From positions 1 to 46,845 of IMG/VR virus record IMGVR_UViG_3300020020_000058: a stretch of 46,845 nt of DNA. One strand, given 5' to 3'. The notes beneath the pieces are model-generated. The model made no database searches, had not been told where the DNA came from, and saw nothing but the letters and a program-made list of their open reading frames with translations. Both the position numbers and the translations under genes were made by a program. Origin of the DNA: a virus. Shown here one piece after another: positions 6,485 through 14,294 of the stretch; position 1 is the first letter of the stretch; every line of letters starts with the position of its first letter.

Positions 6485-7991
6485 GCCTAAGGAAGACGAC
6501 GAATTCGATATTGGTACAATAGCTCTTTTAACTGAGGAGCTATTAAGGAAGGCTGCCACTCAGCCGGGTATTAAGGCTTACAAACCACATCCTAGCCAGA
6601 AGAGGTTTCATGAGGCTAAGCACAAAGAAAAGCTTTACATCGGAGGAAACAGAAGTGGAAAGACTGTTGCCGGTGTTGCAGAAGACGCTATGTGGCTCAC
6701 AGGACAGCATCCTTATAGAGATGACATACCACCTCCCCCTATTAGAGGAAGAGCGGTCGCAGTTGATATCGAAGACGGAATTAAGAAAATTCTACTCCCA
6801 GAGTTTATAAAATGGATTCCTCAGAGTTTCTTAAGGAATGGCTCCTTCGAGGATTCTTACGACAAGCAGTCGAGAACGCTAACCCTAACAAACGGTTCGT
6901 TCTTGGAGTTTATGTCATACGAACAGGATTTTGCGAAATTTGCTGGGACTTCAAGGCACTTTACACACTTTGACGAAGAACCACCGGAGGACATTTTTAA
7001 CGAGTGTCTAATGCGTTTAGTAGATACCAATGGTAGCTATTGGATTTCAATGACTCCACTGATTGAGATGTCCTGGATCAAAGATGGTATCTATGATCCG
7101 TGGGCGAAAGGAGAGACGAGTGTTTTCGTTCTCGAAGTGGATACTGAAGAGAACCCTTATATTTCGATTGGTGCTCTCAATCGTCTTACTCGTAATCTTA
7201 GTGCCGCTGAGCGTGAAAGTCGCCGAAAGGGGACATTTATTACTCACACTGGGCTGGTTTATGCTGGTTCTTTTAAGCCTAGGGATTATCTCGAAGGTGG
7301 AAACTTAATTGAAGACATACTAGATGAGAATTTTCGAGAATACACAAGAGGATGGGGTCACTTCGTTTGCATGGACCACGGATACGCCAATCCTACTGTC
7401 TTTCTGTTTTGCGCATTTGACGGAGATGGACGTATTATTATCTACGATGAGATATATGTCACGAGAAAAATCATCAAAGATAATGCTCTAACCTATTTAG
7501 CCCGACTTGAACAGCTGAAAGTTCATCCTCTATATTGCGTCGGTGACCCCTCGATCAAGAATACACAGCCTATCACAGGAACGAGTATTCAATCGGAATA
7601 CATGGAACATGGGGTCCCTATCTCGTTGGGCAACAACGATATTAGAGCAGGCGTCGCAAGAGTCCAAAATCGTTTTGACACCAACAATCTTTATATTACC
7701 AGACGATGTGTCGAAACAATTAAAGAGTTGGGCAACTATCGCTGGGACCGATACGCAACAAGTAAACTAGAGAGTCGCAGAAATAAAAAGGAAGTTCCTC
7801 TTAAGAGGAACGACCATTGTATGGATGCAATGCGTTACGGTGTAATGTCTCGTCCAGCAATGGAAGGCGAAGAAGAAAGTATTAGAGGAAACGTTCTGAT
7901 GGCAGCAACTCCAGCTAGTGATTTCGATTATGAGTTAGTGTTTGCTAATACAAACAACAACTATGATGAGCAGTTAGGAATTGAGTGGTAA
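6477..7991 (+). CDS. terL: terminase large subunit (packaging ATPase/nuclease), 504 aa
   Basis: This is the ATP-driven packaging motor and headful or site-specific nuclease. Numbered from TTG 6477, Walker A GGNRSGKT is at 56-63, Walker B THFDEE at about 163-168 and the coupling motif SMTP at 191-194. The RNase H-like nuclease has CMDHGYANP (Asp300), GDPSIKN, and a C-terminal DHCMDAMRYG. I prefer TTG 6477, 10 bases after AGGGAG and overlapping the previous gene by 8 bases, over ATG 6417, which would overlap by 68 bases and add a non-conserved leader. The length is normal for the family. Confidence 0.93.
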   Translation: MPKPKEDDEFDIGTIALLTEELLRKAATQPGIKAYKPHPSQKRFHEAKHKEKLYIGGNRSGKTVAGVAEDAMWLTGQHPYRDDIPPPPIRGRAVAVDIEDGIKKILLPEFIKWIPQSFLRNGSFEDSYDKQSRTLTLTNGSFLEFMSYEQDFAKFAGTSRHFTHFDEEPPEDIFNECLMRLVDTNGSYWISMTPLIEMSWIKDGIYDPWAKGETSVFVLEVDTEENPYISIGALNRLTRNLSAAERESRRKGTFITHTGLVYAGSFKPRDYLEGGNLIEDILDENFREYTRGWGHFVCMDHGYANPTVFLFCAFDGDGRIIIYDEIYVTRKIIKDNALTYLARLEQLKVHPLYCVGDPSIKNTQPITGTSIQSEYMEHGVPISLGNNDIRAGVARVQNRFDTNNLYITRRCVETIKELGNYRWDRYATSKLESRRNKKEVPLKRNDHCMDAMRYGVMSRPAMEGEEESIRGNVLMAATPASDFDYELVFANTNNNYDEQLGIEW

Positions 7992-8203
7992 TGAGAACTT
8001 TCTTTCTCGAACGAATAGAAGATGAGACGGGAATTTCTGGAACTGGTATTGTAGCGGAAGGTGTTGAGTTCTCTGATGGGCAAATCGCAATGAACTGGAT
8101 TGTAGGCGATTTCCGTTCAGTAGTTATTTGGCGACAGGGGATTTCTGCCGTCGAAGCCATTCATGGACATAATGGTAAGACTAAAGTAGTTTGGAAAGAC
8201 TAA
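7991..8203 (+). CDS. small conserved phage protein, 70 aa
   Basis: The sequence DETGISGTGIVAEGVEFSDG followed by a tryptophan-flanked strand and EAIHGHNGKTKVVW follows a small beta-rich protein pattern that I recall from many phages; its function is not known to me. The ATG at 7991 shares a base with the terL stop (TAATG), and its own stop overlaps the next start the same way, so it is co-translated with terL. An upstream in-frame GTG at 7985 is less likely. Confidence 0.8.
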   Translation: MRTFFLERIEDETGISGTGIVAEGVEFSDGQIAMNWIVGDFRSVVIWRQGISAVEAIHGHNGKTKVVWKD

Positions 8204-8703
8204 TGACGATTATAATGAGGTTGCCTACCTTTCCACCATACGTTTGTATTGTCTGTGGTGTAGGCGACGACCGTCGTAAATGGTACGCTGATATTCAGAT
8301 TAATCTTGATAATCACTTTAATCCTGTTATGGATGGGGTAGTCTATTACTGCAATGAATGCTGGGAGTCTCTCGCTACTGATGTGATGAAACAAGCCCAG
8401 CTTTTCTTGTTTGGAGTAGAACCCTGGACGAAAGATGAGGAATATGTACCACCTAGTTATAACAATGAAACTGAGTTGATAAGCAATGAACCTACAGACA
8501 ATGGACAACTTAAGCAACGAGCAGATAATGCAGAATTGGTTGTTCGATCAGATGAGAATTCAGATAGAGAGCCAGCAGGCGACGATCAAAGCTCAAACGG
8601 AAGCGATGCAGAGCCTGTTAGTAGTGAACAGCCAGTTGAGTCAGCAACTGATGACGAACCGGTACGAGAATTTAGAGCCCATTTCGGAAAGTCAGGTTCC
8701 TGA
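8203..8703 (+). CDS. zinc-knuckle protein with long acidic tail, 166 aa
   Basis: Residues 10-60 hold CIVCG and YYCNECW, two CxxC knuckles that together would bind one zinc. From about residue 85 the chain turns into a disordered Asp/Glu/Ser-rich tail. The last 218 bases (8486-8703) are also read in another frame by the next gene. Starts at 8203 (TAATG coupled) and 8215 are possible. A role in head assembly is suggested only by its place before the portal gene. Confidence 0.7.
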   Translation: MTIIMRLPTFPPYVCIVCGVGDDRRKWYADIQINLDNHFNPVMDGVVYYCNECWESLATDVMKQAQLFLFGVEPWTKDEEYVPPSYNNETELISNEPTDNGQLKQRADNAELVVRSDENSDREPAGDDQSSNGSDAEPVSSEQPVESATDDEPVREFRAHFGKSGS

Positions 8704-8773
8704 TCAAGAAGAAGAGGGCGAAGAATACACTGGTTTTGATCCGGTTGATTTCCCAGAGCTAATAGAGGAGTAA
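8486..8773 (+). CDS. coiled-coil protein, 95 aa, overlapping the previous gene
   Basis: A Gln-rich helix (FDQMRIQIESQQATIKAQTE and onward, residues 21-57) is followed by a very acidic tail ending VDFPELIEE. The frame ends just before the SD of the next gene. It overlaps the zinc-knuckle gene by 218 bases in the +1 frame, and both products look protein-like there. The start may be 8486 or 8501; neither has a strong SD, so translation may depend on ribosomes from the upstream gene. A scaffold- or portal-associated role is possible but not shown. Confidence 0.6.
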   Translation: MNLQTMDNLSNEQIMQNWLFDQMRIQIESQQATIKAQTEAMQSLLVVNSQLSQQLMTNRYENLEPISESQVPDQEEEGEEYTGFDPVDFPELIEE

Positions 8774-8774
8774 A

Positions 8775-9233
8775 ATGAACACCCCAGTAACGGTGAAGAA
8801 AGAAAAGGATCTGTCGGACGATCCTCGGTTTAATTTCGGCCCACCCCGAATTCAAACCGCAGAAGATGCACGAGAAGCTTATCTTCGTGAGGAAATTGAC
8901 GAGGAAACTTTTCGTGCGGCACTTGGTAAGTTTGGGATCAATGACCCGACAGTCTTGTTTGGTCCCAGACCCGTTAGCGCAGTCCGAGTTGATGATGGGT
9001 TTGAACGGAAGATTCCTGATGATCTTCTTAACCCAGTTCAACCAGTTTTTGACGTTAAGGAACAGGCTGACGCAAAAGATGCAATGCGTGAGCAGGTTAG
9101 GAAAGACGCTGAGAACGATAAGACAGTTGAGGAAACCCAAAAGAGGGAAGCCGATGCTGCGTATCGTGAGAAGCTTGAACAGAAGCACAGTGTTGATCCT
9201 ATTACTGGCGACAAGGCAAGCGTTAAGAAGTAA
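8775..9233 (+). CDS. hypothetical charged head-region protein, 152 aa
   Basis: The ATG follows AGAGGAGTAAA, a good SD. The protein is acidic and highly charged, with DAREAYLREEIDEETFRAAL near residues 32-50 and a long helical Lys/Glu/Asp-rich segment from about 90 to 140 that is probably a coiled coil. No family is recognised. Its location just before the portal gene suggests a morphogenesis role, for example an assembly chaperone. Confidence 0.75.
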   Translation: MNTPVTVKKEKDLSDDPRFNFGPPRIQTAEDAREAYLREEIDEETFRAALGKFGINDPTVLFGPRPVSAVRVDDGFERKIPDDLLNPVQPVFDVKEQADAKDAMREQVRKDAENDKTVEETQKREADAAYREKLEQKHSVDPITGDKASVKK

Positions 9234-9235
9234 TA

Positions 9236-11437
9236 ATGGAGCTTGTGAGCGGGTCGGCTGACCAAAAACTTATAGAAAAGTGGAGCGGAAAAATCCGGTC
9301 CGCTCAACAAGCTCGTATTAAATTCGAGAAGCAATGGCACGAGAATATGTTGTTTTTCGGGGGAAAACAGTGGATTCAGATAAATAAGACAGTCAATGGT
9401 GGATTTAGTATTGTCGAGACTGTCTCGAAGGATAACTGGCGGGTTAGGCATACAGCTAACCGAATTAAGAGAATCATCCGTACCGAGCTTACTAAGTGCT
9501 CAAAAGAGCAGACTCAATGGTTTGTTCTTCCTGATTCTATGGATGAGTCAGATAGACTTGCAGCAATGGCGGGAGAGTCTATCGCAGAGTTCTTGCTTCG
9601 TACGAAGTATTTTAACCGGCGGCGAACAGTAGCTACATTCTGGGCACTTATCTGTGGCACTAGCTACTTAAAGAACTGGTACGATCCCAATAAGATTGAG
9701 AACGACGGATTACCTGGTAAGATTGATTTCGAGCCCGTTACTGCTTTCCATTTGTTTGTAGAAAACCTACAAGCAACTGAAATGGAAGAGCAGCCGTGGG
9801 CAGATCATGCCCGTACAATGAGTCCAGAGGACGTTTACAATTGTTATGGCATTGAAATTGAGCCTGGGACAGATGCTTCTAGACTGTTAGTTGATTCACG
9901 ATTCCTACAGTCCATTGGTATCAATCAAACAAAGTCTGCCGACAAGCAATGCTATCTGCATGAAGTCTACGTCAAGAAATGTAAGGATTTTCCCAACGGC
10001 GCTATGTTCATCTTCGCAGATGAGACAATGGTCTATGTCTATGAAGCTAAGACGCCCGATGAAATGCTTCCAGCCGGGATGCCTTTGGAAAAAACGGATG
10101 ATCCATTGGCTACATTAGATCAACCTGAATCAGATGAGCCACCTGTAGGCCCTCTCCCCCCTGTAGGTTATCCAAAATCTGCTCATGAAGGTTTAGAGGA
10201 TTATAAACACGAATTCCCCTACAGGCACGGAAGATATCCATTTACAAAGATCGATCATATTCCTACAGGAATGTGGTATGCAGACTCAGTTATTAAAGAC
10301 TTGATTCCTCCGCAGAAGGAATACAACCGAACTCGGTCTGCAATGATGGAATATCGCAATATGGCGGCAAAGCCTCAGTATTGGCATATTTCTGGAGCAT
10401 TTGATCCTCGTAAGTGGAATTCAAAGCCGGGTCTAACTCTTCCAGTTCATATGGGATTTGAGCCGCCTAAACCTATTGAACAGCCTGACCCTCCCTCATT
10501 CTTGCAAAATGAGCTAGACAATATTGTCCGAGATATGGACGATATTTCTTCTCAGTCAGAAGTTTCTAAGGGCAAAACTCCTCCTGGTGTTGAAGCTGCT
10601 TCTGCTATTGCTTATCTCGCAGAAGAGAATGACTCTATTCTGCTGCCGACTATTGAATCACTAGAAGCTTGTATCCAGGAAACTGGGGTACAGGTTCTTG
10701 CTAACGTTCACGATTATTGGGACCCTCAACGTGTTGTTAGAATGACTAGTAAGAATCAGTATCTTGAAGTTCGTGAATTCATGGCAAAGGATTTGAACCC
10801 ATTAACTGACTTCCGTGTGGAACCTGGTTCAATGGCTCCTAGAAGTCTTGCAGCCAAGCAAGCCTTTATGATTGAAATTATCAAGCTTGGCGCAGTTCCT
10901 CCTGAAAAGGTTCTTAAGTATCTGCAAATGTCTGAGACAGATAAGCTTTATGATGAGTTGATGCTGGACGTTAGACATGCTAGTCGTGAGAACGTCTACA
11001 TGATGCAGGGAATGCGTCTAACTAAGCCTGATATTAATGCTCAGCCACAAGTCGATCCTGAAACTGGTATGCTTTCTACAGAACCTGCAATGAAGAGTGC
11101 AGAGTTGATTAATCCAGAAACTCAGGTGCCAGAGGTTGATCCTACAACGGGTCAACCTATGTTGTATCAGGTTACAACTAACTCATACGATAATCATTCT
11201 GTTCATGTAGAAGAGCATGAAAAGTTCCAGAAATCACAAGAATACGAATTACTTCCTCCCGAGATTCAACAGATTATTCAAGATCACGTTGATGAACATA
11301 AGCTTGAAATGATTAAGGAAACTATGGTTGTTAATCAACAACAAATGGCACAAGGAATACCACCAGAAGAATCTAAACAACTAGAATCCGTTAGTCCGAA
11401 TGGAAATGGAGAGGCTCCACAATATGGATCCAGTTAG
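9236..11437 (+). CDS. portal protein, 733 aa
   Basis: Length, position and sequence match the large portal proteins of P22-like podoviruses, the dodecameric ring through which DNA is packaged and ejected. Recognisable parts are an opening helix region (QARIKFEKQWHENMLFFGGKQW), NRIKRIIRTELTK, the clip/stem region around FPYRHGRYPFTKIDHIP and GMWYADSVIKDLIPPQKEYN, and a GKTPPGVEAASAIAYLAEEN helix near residues 445-465. The C-terminal 150 residues are Gln/Glu-rich and may form a barrel or disordered extension. It follows the 152-aa gene by two bases, and scaffold starts inside its end. Confidence 0.9.
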   Translation: MELVSGSADQKLIEKWSGKIRSAQQARIKFEKQWHENMLFFGGKQWIQINKTVNGGFSIVETVSKDNWRVRHTANRIKRIIRTELTKCSKEQTQWFVLPDSMDESDRLAAMAGESIAEFLLRTKYFNRRRTVATFWALICGTSYLKNWYDPNKIENDGLPGKIDFEPVTAFHLFVENLQATEMEEQPWADHARTMSPEDVYNCYGIEIEPGTDASRLLVDSRFLQSIGINQTKSADKQCYLHEVYVKKCKDFPNGAMFIFADETMVYVYEAKTPDEMLPAGMPLEKTDDPLATLDQPESDEPPVGPLPPVGYPKSAHEGLEDYKHEFPYRHGRYPFTKIDHIPTGMWYADSVIKDLIPPQKEYNRTRSAMMEYRNMAAKPQYWHISGAFDPRKWNSKPGLTLPVHMGFEPPKPIEQPDPPSFLQNELDNIVRDMDDISSQSEVSKGKTPPGVEAASAIAYLAEENDSILLPTIESLEACIQETGVQVLANVHDYWDPQRVVRMTSKNQYLEVREFMAKDLNPLTDFRVEPGSMAPRSLAAKQAFMIEIIKLGAVPPEKVLKYLQMSETDKLYDELMLDVRHASRENVYMMQGMRLTKPDINAQPQVDPETGMLSTEPAMKSAELINPETQVPEVDPTTGQPMLYQVTTNSYDNHSVHVEEHEKFQKSQEYELLPPEIQQIIQDHVDEHKLEMIKETMVVNQQQMAQGIPPEESKQLESVSPNGNGEAPQYGSS

Positions 11438-12242
11438 TTTCGGTGGTTCAGACGCTCCAGTCCAGGAACCAGCTGCAAACGTTGAACCAACGAATACCCC
11501 CGAAACATCTAAGTTTGAAGGATTTTCTGATTTCGCCTCACCCATTCTTAACGAGGTATCACCGGAGCATAGAGCAATCGTTGCGCCGTACCTTAAGAAA
11601 TGGGATGGAGCAGTTACTCAGAAATTCCAAGAGAATGCTAAGAAGCTTAAGCCCTATGAAGAGCTTGGTTCCTACGATGATGTTGCGAAGTTTACTAACT
11701 TCGCACGTAATTTTAGTAAAGACCCGGAAAAAGCATTTGCAGTTTTGTGGAGTGCTTTAGCAGAACAATACGGAGAGGAATTCGCAGACGTTCATCTGCC
11801 TCGTATCCTCGGATTGGAAGAAGGAATGTCTGACGAACAAGAACTTAATCAAGTTTCTGATGAACCAGACCCTAATGAGGTTTTTCAACAGAACGTAACC
11901 AGCGAGCTTGAAGAGCTTCGTCAGTTTAAGACTCAATATGAAGAGTCTCAGCAACAGGCGCAGCTTGACAAATACCTCACAGACCTGCATAATAAGGTTG
12001 GTGACTTCAATGATGATTTCTTCCTTTTGAAGGTATCAGAAGGAATGCAACCGCAAGACGCTCTTAAAGCGTGGAATGATGAAATTCAGAAATACAGCCA
12101 GAATGGTGCTCGTCGACAAGCCCCAGTAATTATGGGGGGTCAGGGTGGAGTTCCTACAGGCCAGGTAGATGTAACTAAGTTGAGAGGACAAGAAAGACGG
12201 GCAGCCGTCATGAACGCATTATCGGCTATTGATAATAGCTAG
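11424..12242 (+). CDS. scaffolding protein, 272 aa
   Basis: Between portal and capsid lies an acidic, helical, Gln/Glu-rich protein with a predicted coiled coil (ELEELRQFKTQYEESQQQAQ, about residues 160-180) and a short basic C-terminal domain (LRGQERRAAVMNALSAID) that could contact the capsid protein. This is the standard form of a podovirus scaffold. I choose ATG 11424, which follows GGAGAGG, over ATG 11400, which would place eight more codons inside the portal gene. Confidence 0.8.
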   Translation: MDPVSFGGSDAPVQEPAANVEPTNTPETSKFEGFSDFASPILNEVSPEHRAIVAPYLKKWDGAVTQKFQENAKKLKPYEELGSYDDVAKFTNFARNFSKDPEKAFAVLWSALAEQYGEEFADVHLPRILGLEEGMSDEQELNQVSDEPDPNEVFQQNVTSELEELRQFKTQYEESQQQAQLDKYLTDLHNKVGDFNDDFFLLKVSEGMQPQDALKAWNDEIQKYSQNGARRQAPVIMGGQGGVPTGQVDVTKLRGQERRAAVMNALSAIDNS

Positions 12243-12254
12243 AAAGGTTAAATC

Positions 12255-13454
12255 GTGTCTGCAACCCTGACCACGGTTAACGCAATCCTTAAAGAAATTT
12301 ACGAGGGCAACATTAATGACCTGCTCAATAATGAGCGGGTTACAATGAAGCGCATCGAAAGGACTGCGGAAGGTACTGTTACGGATGCTGTAGGCGGTAA
12401 GTACGTTACGTTTCCCGTTCGTACTTCTCGCAACGCAGGTATCTCGTATCGTTCGGAAAATACGCAGCTTGCTCCTGCCGGTAGGCAAGGACTTAAGGCT
12501 GCTACTGAGACTCTCGCTTACGGATATGGTCGTGTCCGTTTGACGGGGCAGTTGATTGCGCTTGCAGAAAGTAATAGACAAGCTTTCTCATCTGCAATGG
12601 ACATCGAAATGGACGGACTTAAGGAAGACCTTCTTAAGGACGAAAACCGTGTTGCATACGGTCACATTGATGCAGCGGTTGCTTCCGGTATTAAGGCAAA
12701 GGTTACTGCTAACTCAGCAGGTACTACGCTTACGGTTGACTCTACTGACTATGTTGATGAAGGCATGGTTATTGATGTTACCGCTGCTGGTACTCCTGTT
12801 GCCGGCGGTACTGCTGTTACTGTTGTTGCCATTCTTACGGCTACTACGTTTACTGTTTCTGCTGCTGTTACTGGCGCAGTTATCGGTAACTATGTTTCTC
12901 GTACTGGTGACTACAACAAGGAGCCTCATGGTCTTAATAAGATCGTAGACTCTACTGGTGCACTTCACGGACTTGATCCAGCTACTACTCCAAAGTGGGC
13001 GGCTTTTGAAGACGTTGCTACTACTGCATTGACTGAACTGTCGATGATTAAGGCGGTAGACGAAATTCGTAAGTCTGGTGGATCAATCATCTCGGCTATC
13101 TTTATGAGCCTTGGTGTTCGTCGTGCTTATTGGAACCTGATGACTTCACTCCGCCGCTACAATGAACCGAAGAAGTTCGAGGGTGGTTTGACGGGTCTTT
13201 CCTTTATGTATGGTGAAAAGGATATGCCGGTTGTTGCTGATCCAGATACTCCTGCTAAGCACGCTTTCTATCTTACTGAGTCTGAACTTAAGATTTGGCG
13301 AGATAAGCCGTGGTATTGGGAAGATAGGGACGGTAGCGTTCTTAAGTGGGTCGTGGACTTTGATGCCTTTGAAGCTCTTATGAAGCAGTATTGGCAGCTT
13401 GGTACTCACAAGCGTAATGCCCATGGCAAGCAATCGAACATTACCGAATCCTAG
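12255..13454 (+). CDS. major capsid protein (HK97 fold with inserted domain), 399 aa
   Basis: The start is GTG 12255 after AAAGG. The N-terminal arm and E-loop region (residues 30-80) and the P/A-domain stretch ELSMIKAVDEIRKSGG to IFMSLGVRRAYW are typical of phage capsid proteins. Residues about 146-220 form a Thr/Val/Ala-rich beta insertion with repeated short strands, like the inserted domains of P22-type capsids. Strong codon bias toward few codons suits a highly expressed protein. It is the only capsid candidate in the window. Confidence 0.88.
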   Translation: MSATLTTVNAILKEIYEGNINDLLNNERVTMKRIERTAEGTVTDAVGGKYVTFPVRTSRNAGISYRSENTQLAPAGRQGLKAATETLAYGYGRVRLTGQLIALAESNRQAFSSAMDIEMDGLKEDLLKDENRVAYGHIDAAVASGIKAKVTANSAGTTLTVDSTDYVDEGMVIDVTAAGTPVAGGTAVTVVAILTATTFTVSAAVTGAVIGNYVSRTGDYNKEPHGLNKIVDSTGALHGLDPATTPKWAAFEDVATTALTELSMIKAVDEIRKSGGSIISAIFMSLGVRRAYWNLMTSLRRYNEPKKFEGGLTGLSFMYGEKDMPVVADPDTPAKHAFYLTESELKIWRDKPWYWEDRDGSVLKWVVDFDAFEALMKQYWQLGTHKRNAHGKQSNITES

Positions 13455-13511
13455 GAGTTAGTCGCACTGGCGAATCTTATAGATTATGACCAACTAATCT
13501 CCCGGCGGACG

Positions 13512-13544
13512 TGTGTCCCTCTTGCTTTAAGTAGGAGGGACACA
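13512..13544 (+). promoter_or_regulatory. hairpin enclosing the ribosome binding site of the 47-aa gene
   Basis: TGTGTCCCTC (13512-13521) pairs perfectly with GAGGGACACA (13535-13544) around a 13-base loop. The 3' arm contains most of the SD (GTAGGAGGG) and ends on the A of the ATG at 13544. With no T tract after it, this looks like a translation-blocking stem or an RNA-processing or polarity element after the capsid gene rather than a terminator. Confidence 0.65.
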
Positions 13545-13687
13545 TGCCGTTTAAGAGTGAAACTCAGCGTAAATGGATGTGGGCTAACAAGCCAGAACTT
13601 GCTCGCAAATGGACCGAGAAGTATGGTGCTGTCATTATTCGCAAAAAGGCTTATGAGGAGTTAAAGAGGCAGAAAAATGACCGATGA
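13544..13687 (+). CDS. small conserved phage protein, 47 aa
   Basis: The product starts MPFKSETQRKWMWANKPELA and continues with RKWTEKYG. This is close to a very widespread phage small-protein motif (PFKSxAQxRxMxAxxPxxAxxWxxxY), usually of about 50-80 residues and of unknown role. The SD GTAGGAGGG is strong but lies in a hairpin. The end overlaps the next gene by 11 bases. Although very short, I consider it certain because of the motif match. Confidence 0.85.
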   Translation: MPFKSETQRKWMWANKPELARKWTEKYGAVIIRKKAYEELKRQKNDR

Positions 13688-14294
13688 AAATGATTATTTC
13701 ATCTACGAAAGTAGAGAAATTAATATTGCTAGTGGTAAGTCGTTATATATAAACGGTAAGCTTGTTCTTAATGGTTCTCCTTTTGATCCAGTAGCTTCTA
13801 GCAATAAGATAGTGTTTTCTGGTTCTTCTGGTAGTGCCTTAGCAGCTGCGGCTGGTGTTTATATTCCAGTTCCATGTGGCCCTGGTAGGATTATTGGAGT
13901 TCTTGTTGAAGTAATTACTACTCCAGGTGGACCTGGTTCAGTAATTAGGGCTGGTATTCATGATACTAACCCAGATGTTTCTGAACCTTTTAATAGATTA
14001 TCTGATGGCACTGTTTCCGGTACAACTAACGGTCTTAAAGAAATTGCTTGTGATGTAAACTGGCCCGGTGGAGTGACTTGGATTTTGGTTGCAGGTCAAG
14101 GTTCTCCTTCTCCGCAACCAACGTTAAGAATAACTAGCTCTCCTTTAGTAGGGGCAGCTATTCCTTCGGGAATTTCCACGCTCCAATCGTCATTTCTTCA
14201 AGCAAGCAACCCGGCTGGTGCTCTTCCTGCTACTGCTGGAATTAATGCTTTACCAGTAGCAATAGGTCCTGCTGTAGGTCTGAGGTTTGCCTAA
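13677..14294 (+). CDS. virion surface protein (head or tail fibre-like), 205 aa
   Basis: A beta-rich, Gly/Pro/Thr-rich protein with no charged clusters and no membrane segment. The N-terminus (EINIASGKSLYINGKLVLNG) resembles the start of the next protein and may be a shared attachment module that docks both to the virion. The body suggests a jelly-roll or lectin-like fold. It lies directly after the capsid genes and before the long fibre, so a head fibre or receptor-binding role is likely. The ATG follows AGAGG inside the preceding gene. Confidence 0.65.
   Translation: MTDENDYFIYESREINIASGKSLYINGKLVLNGSPFDPVASSNKIVFSGSSGSALAAAAGVYIPVPCGPGRIIGVLVEVITTPGGPGSVIRAGIHDTNPDVSEPFNRLSDGTVSGTTNGLKEIACDVNWPGGVTWILVAGQGSPSPQPTLRITSSPLVGAAIPSGISTLQSSFLQASNPAGALPATAGINALPVAIGPAVGLRFA

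Noticed and set aside
8586-9188. 200-codon leftward frame across head-region genes
   Set aside because: It lies antisense to three well-supported late genes and has no SD.
12556-12968. Leu-rich and Ser/Asn-rich frames within the capsid gene
   Set aside because: They are shadows of the Thr/Val/Ala-rich insertion of the capsid protein.
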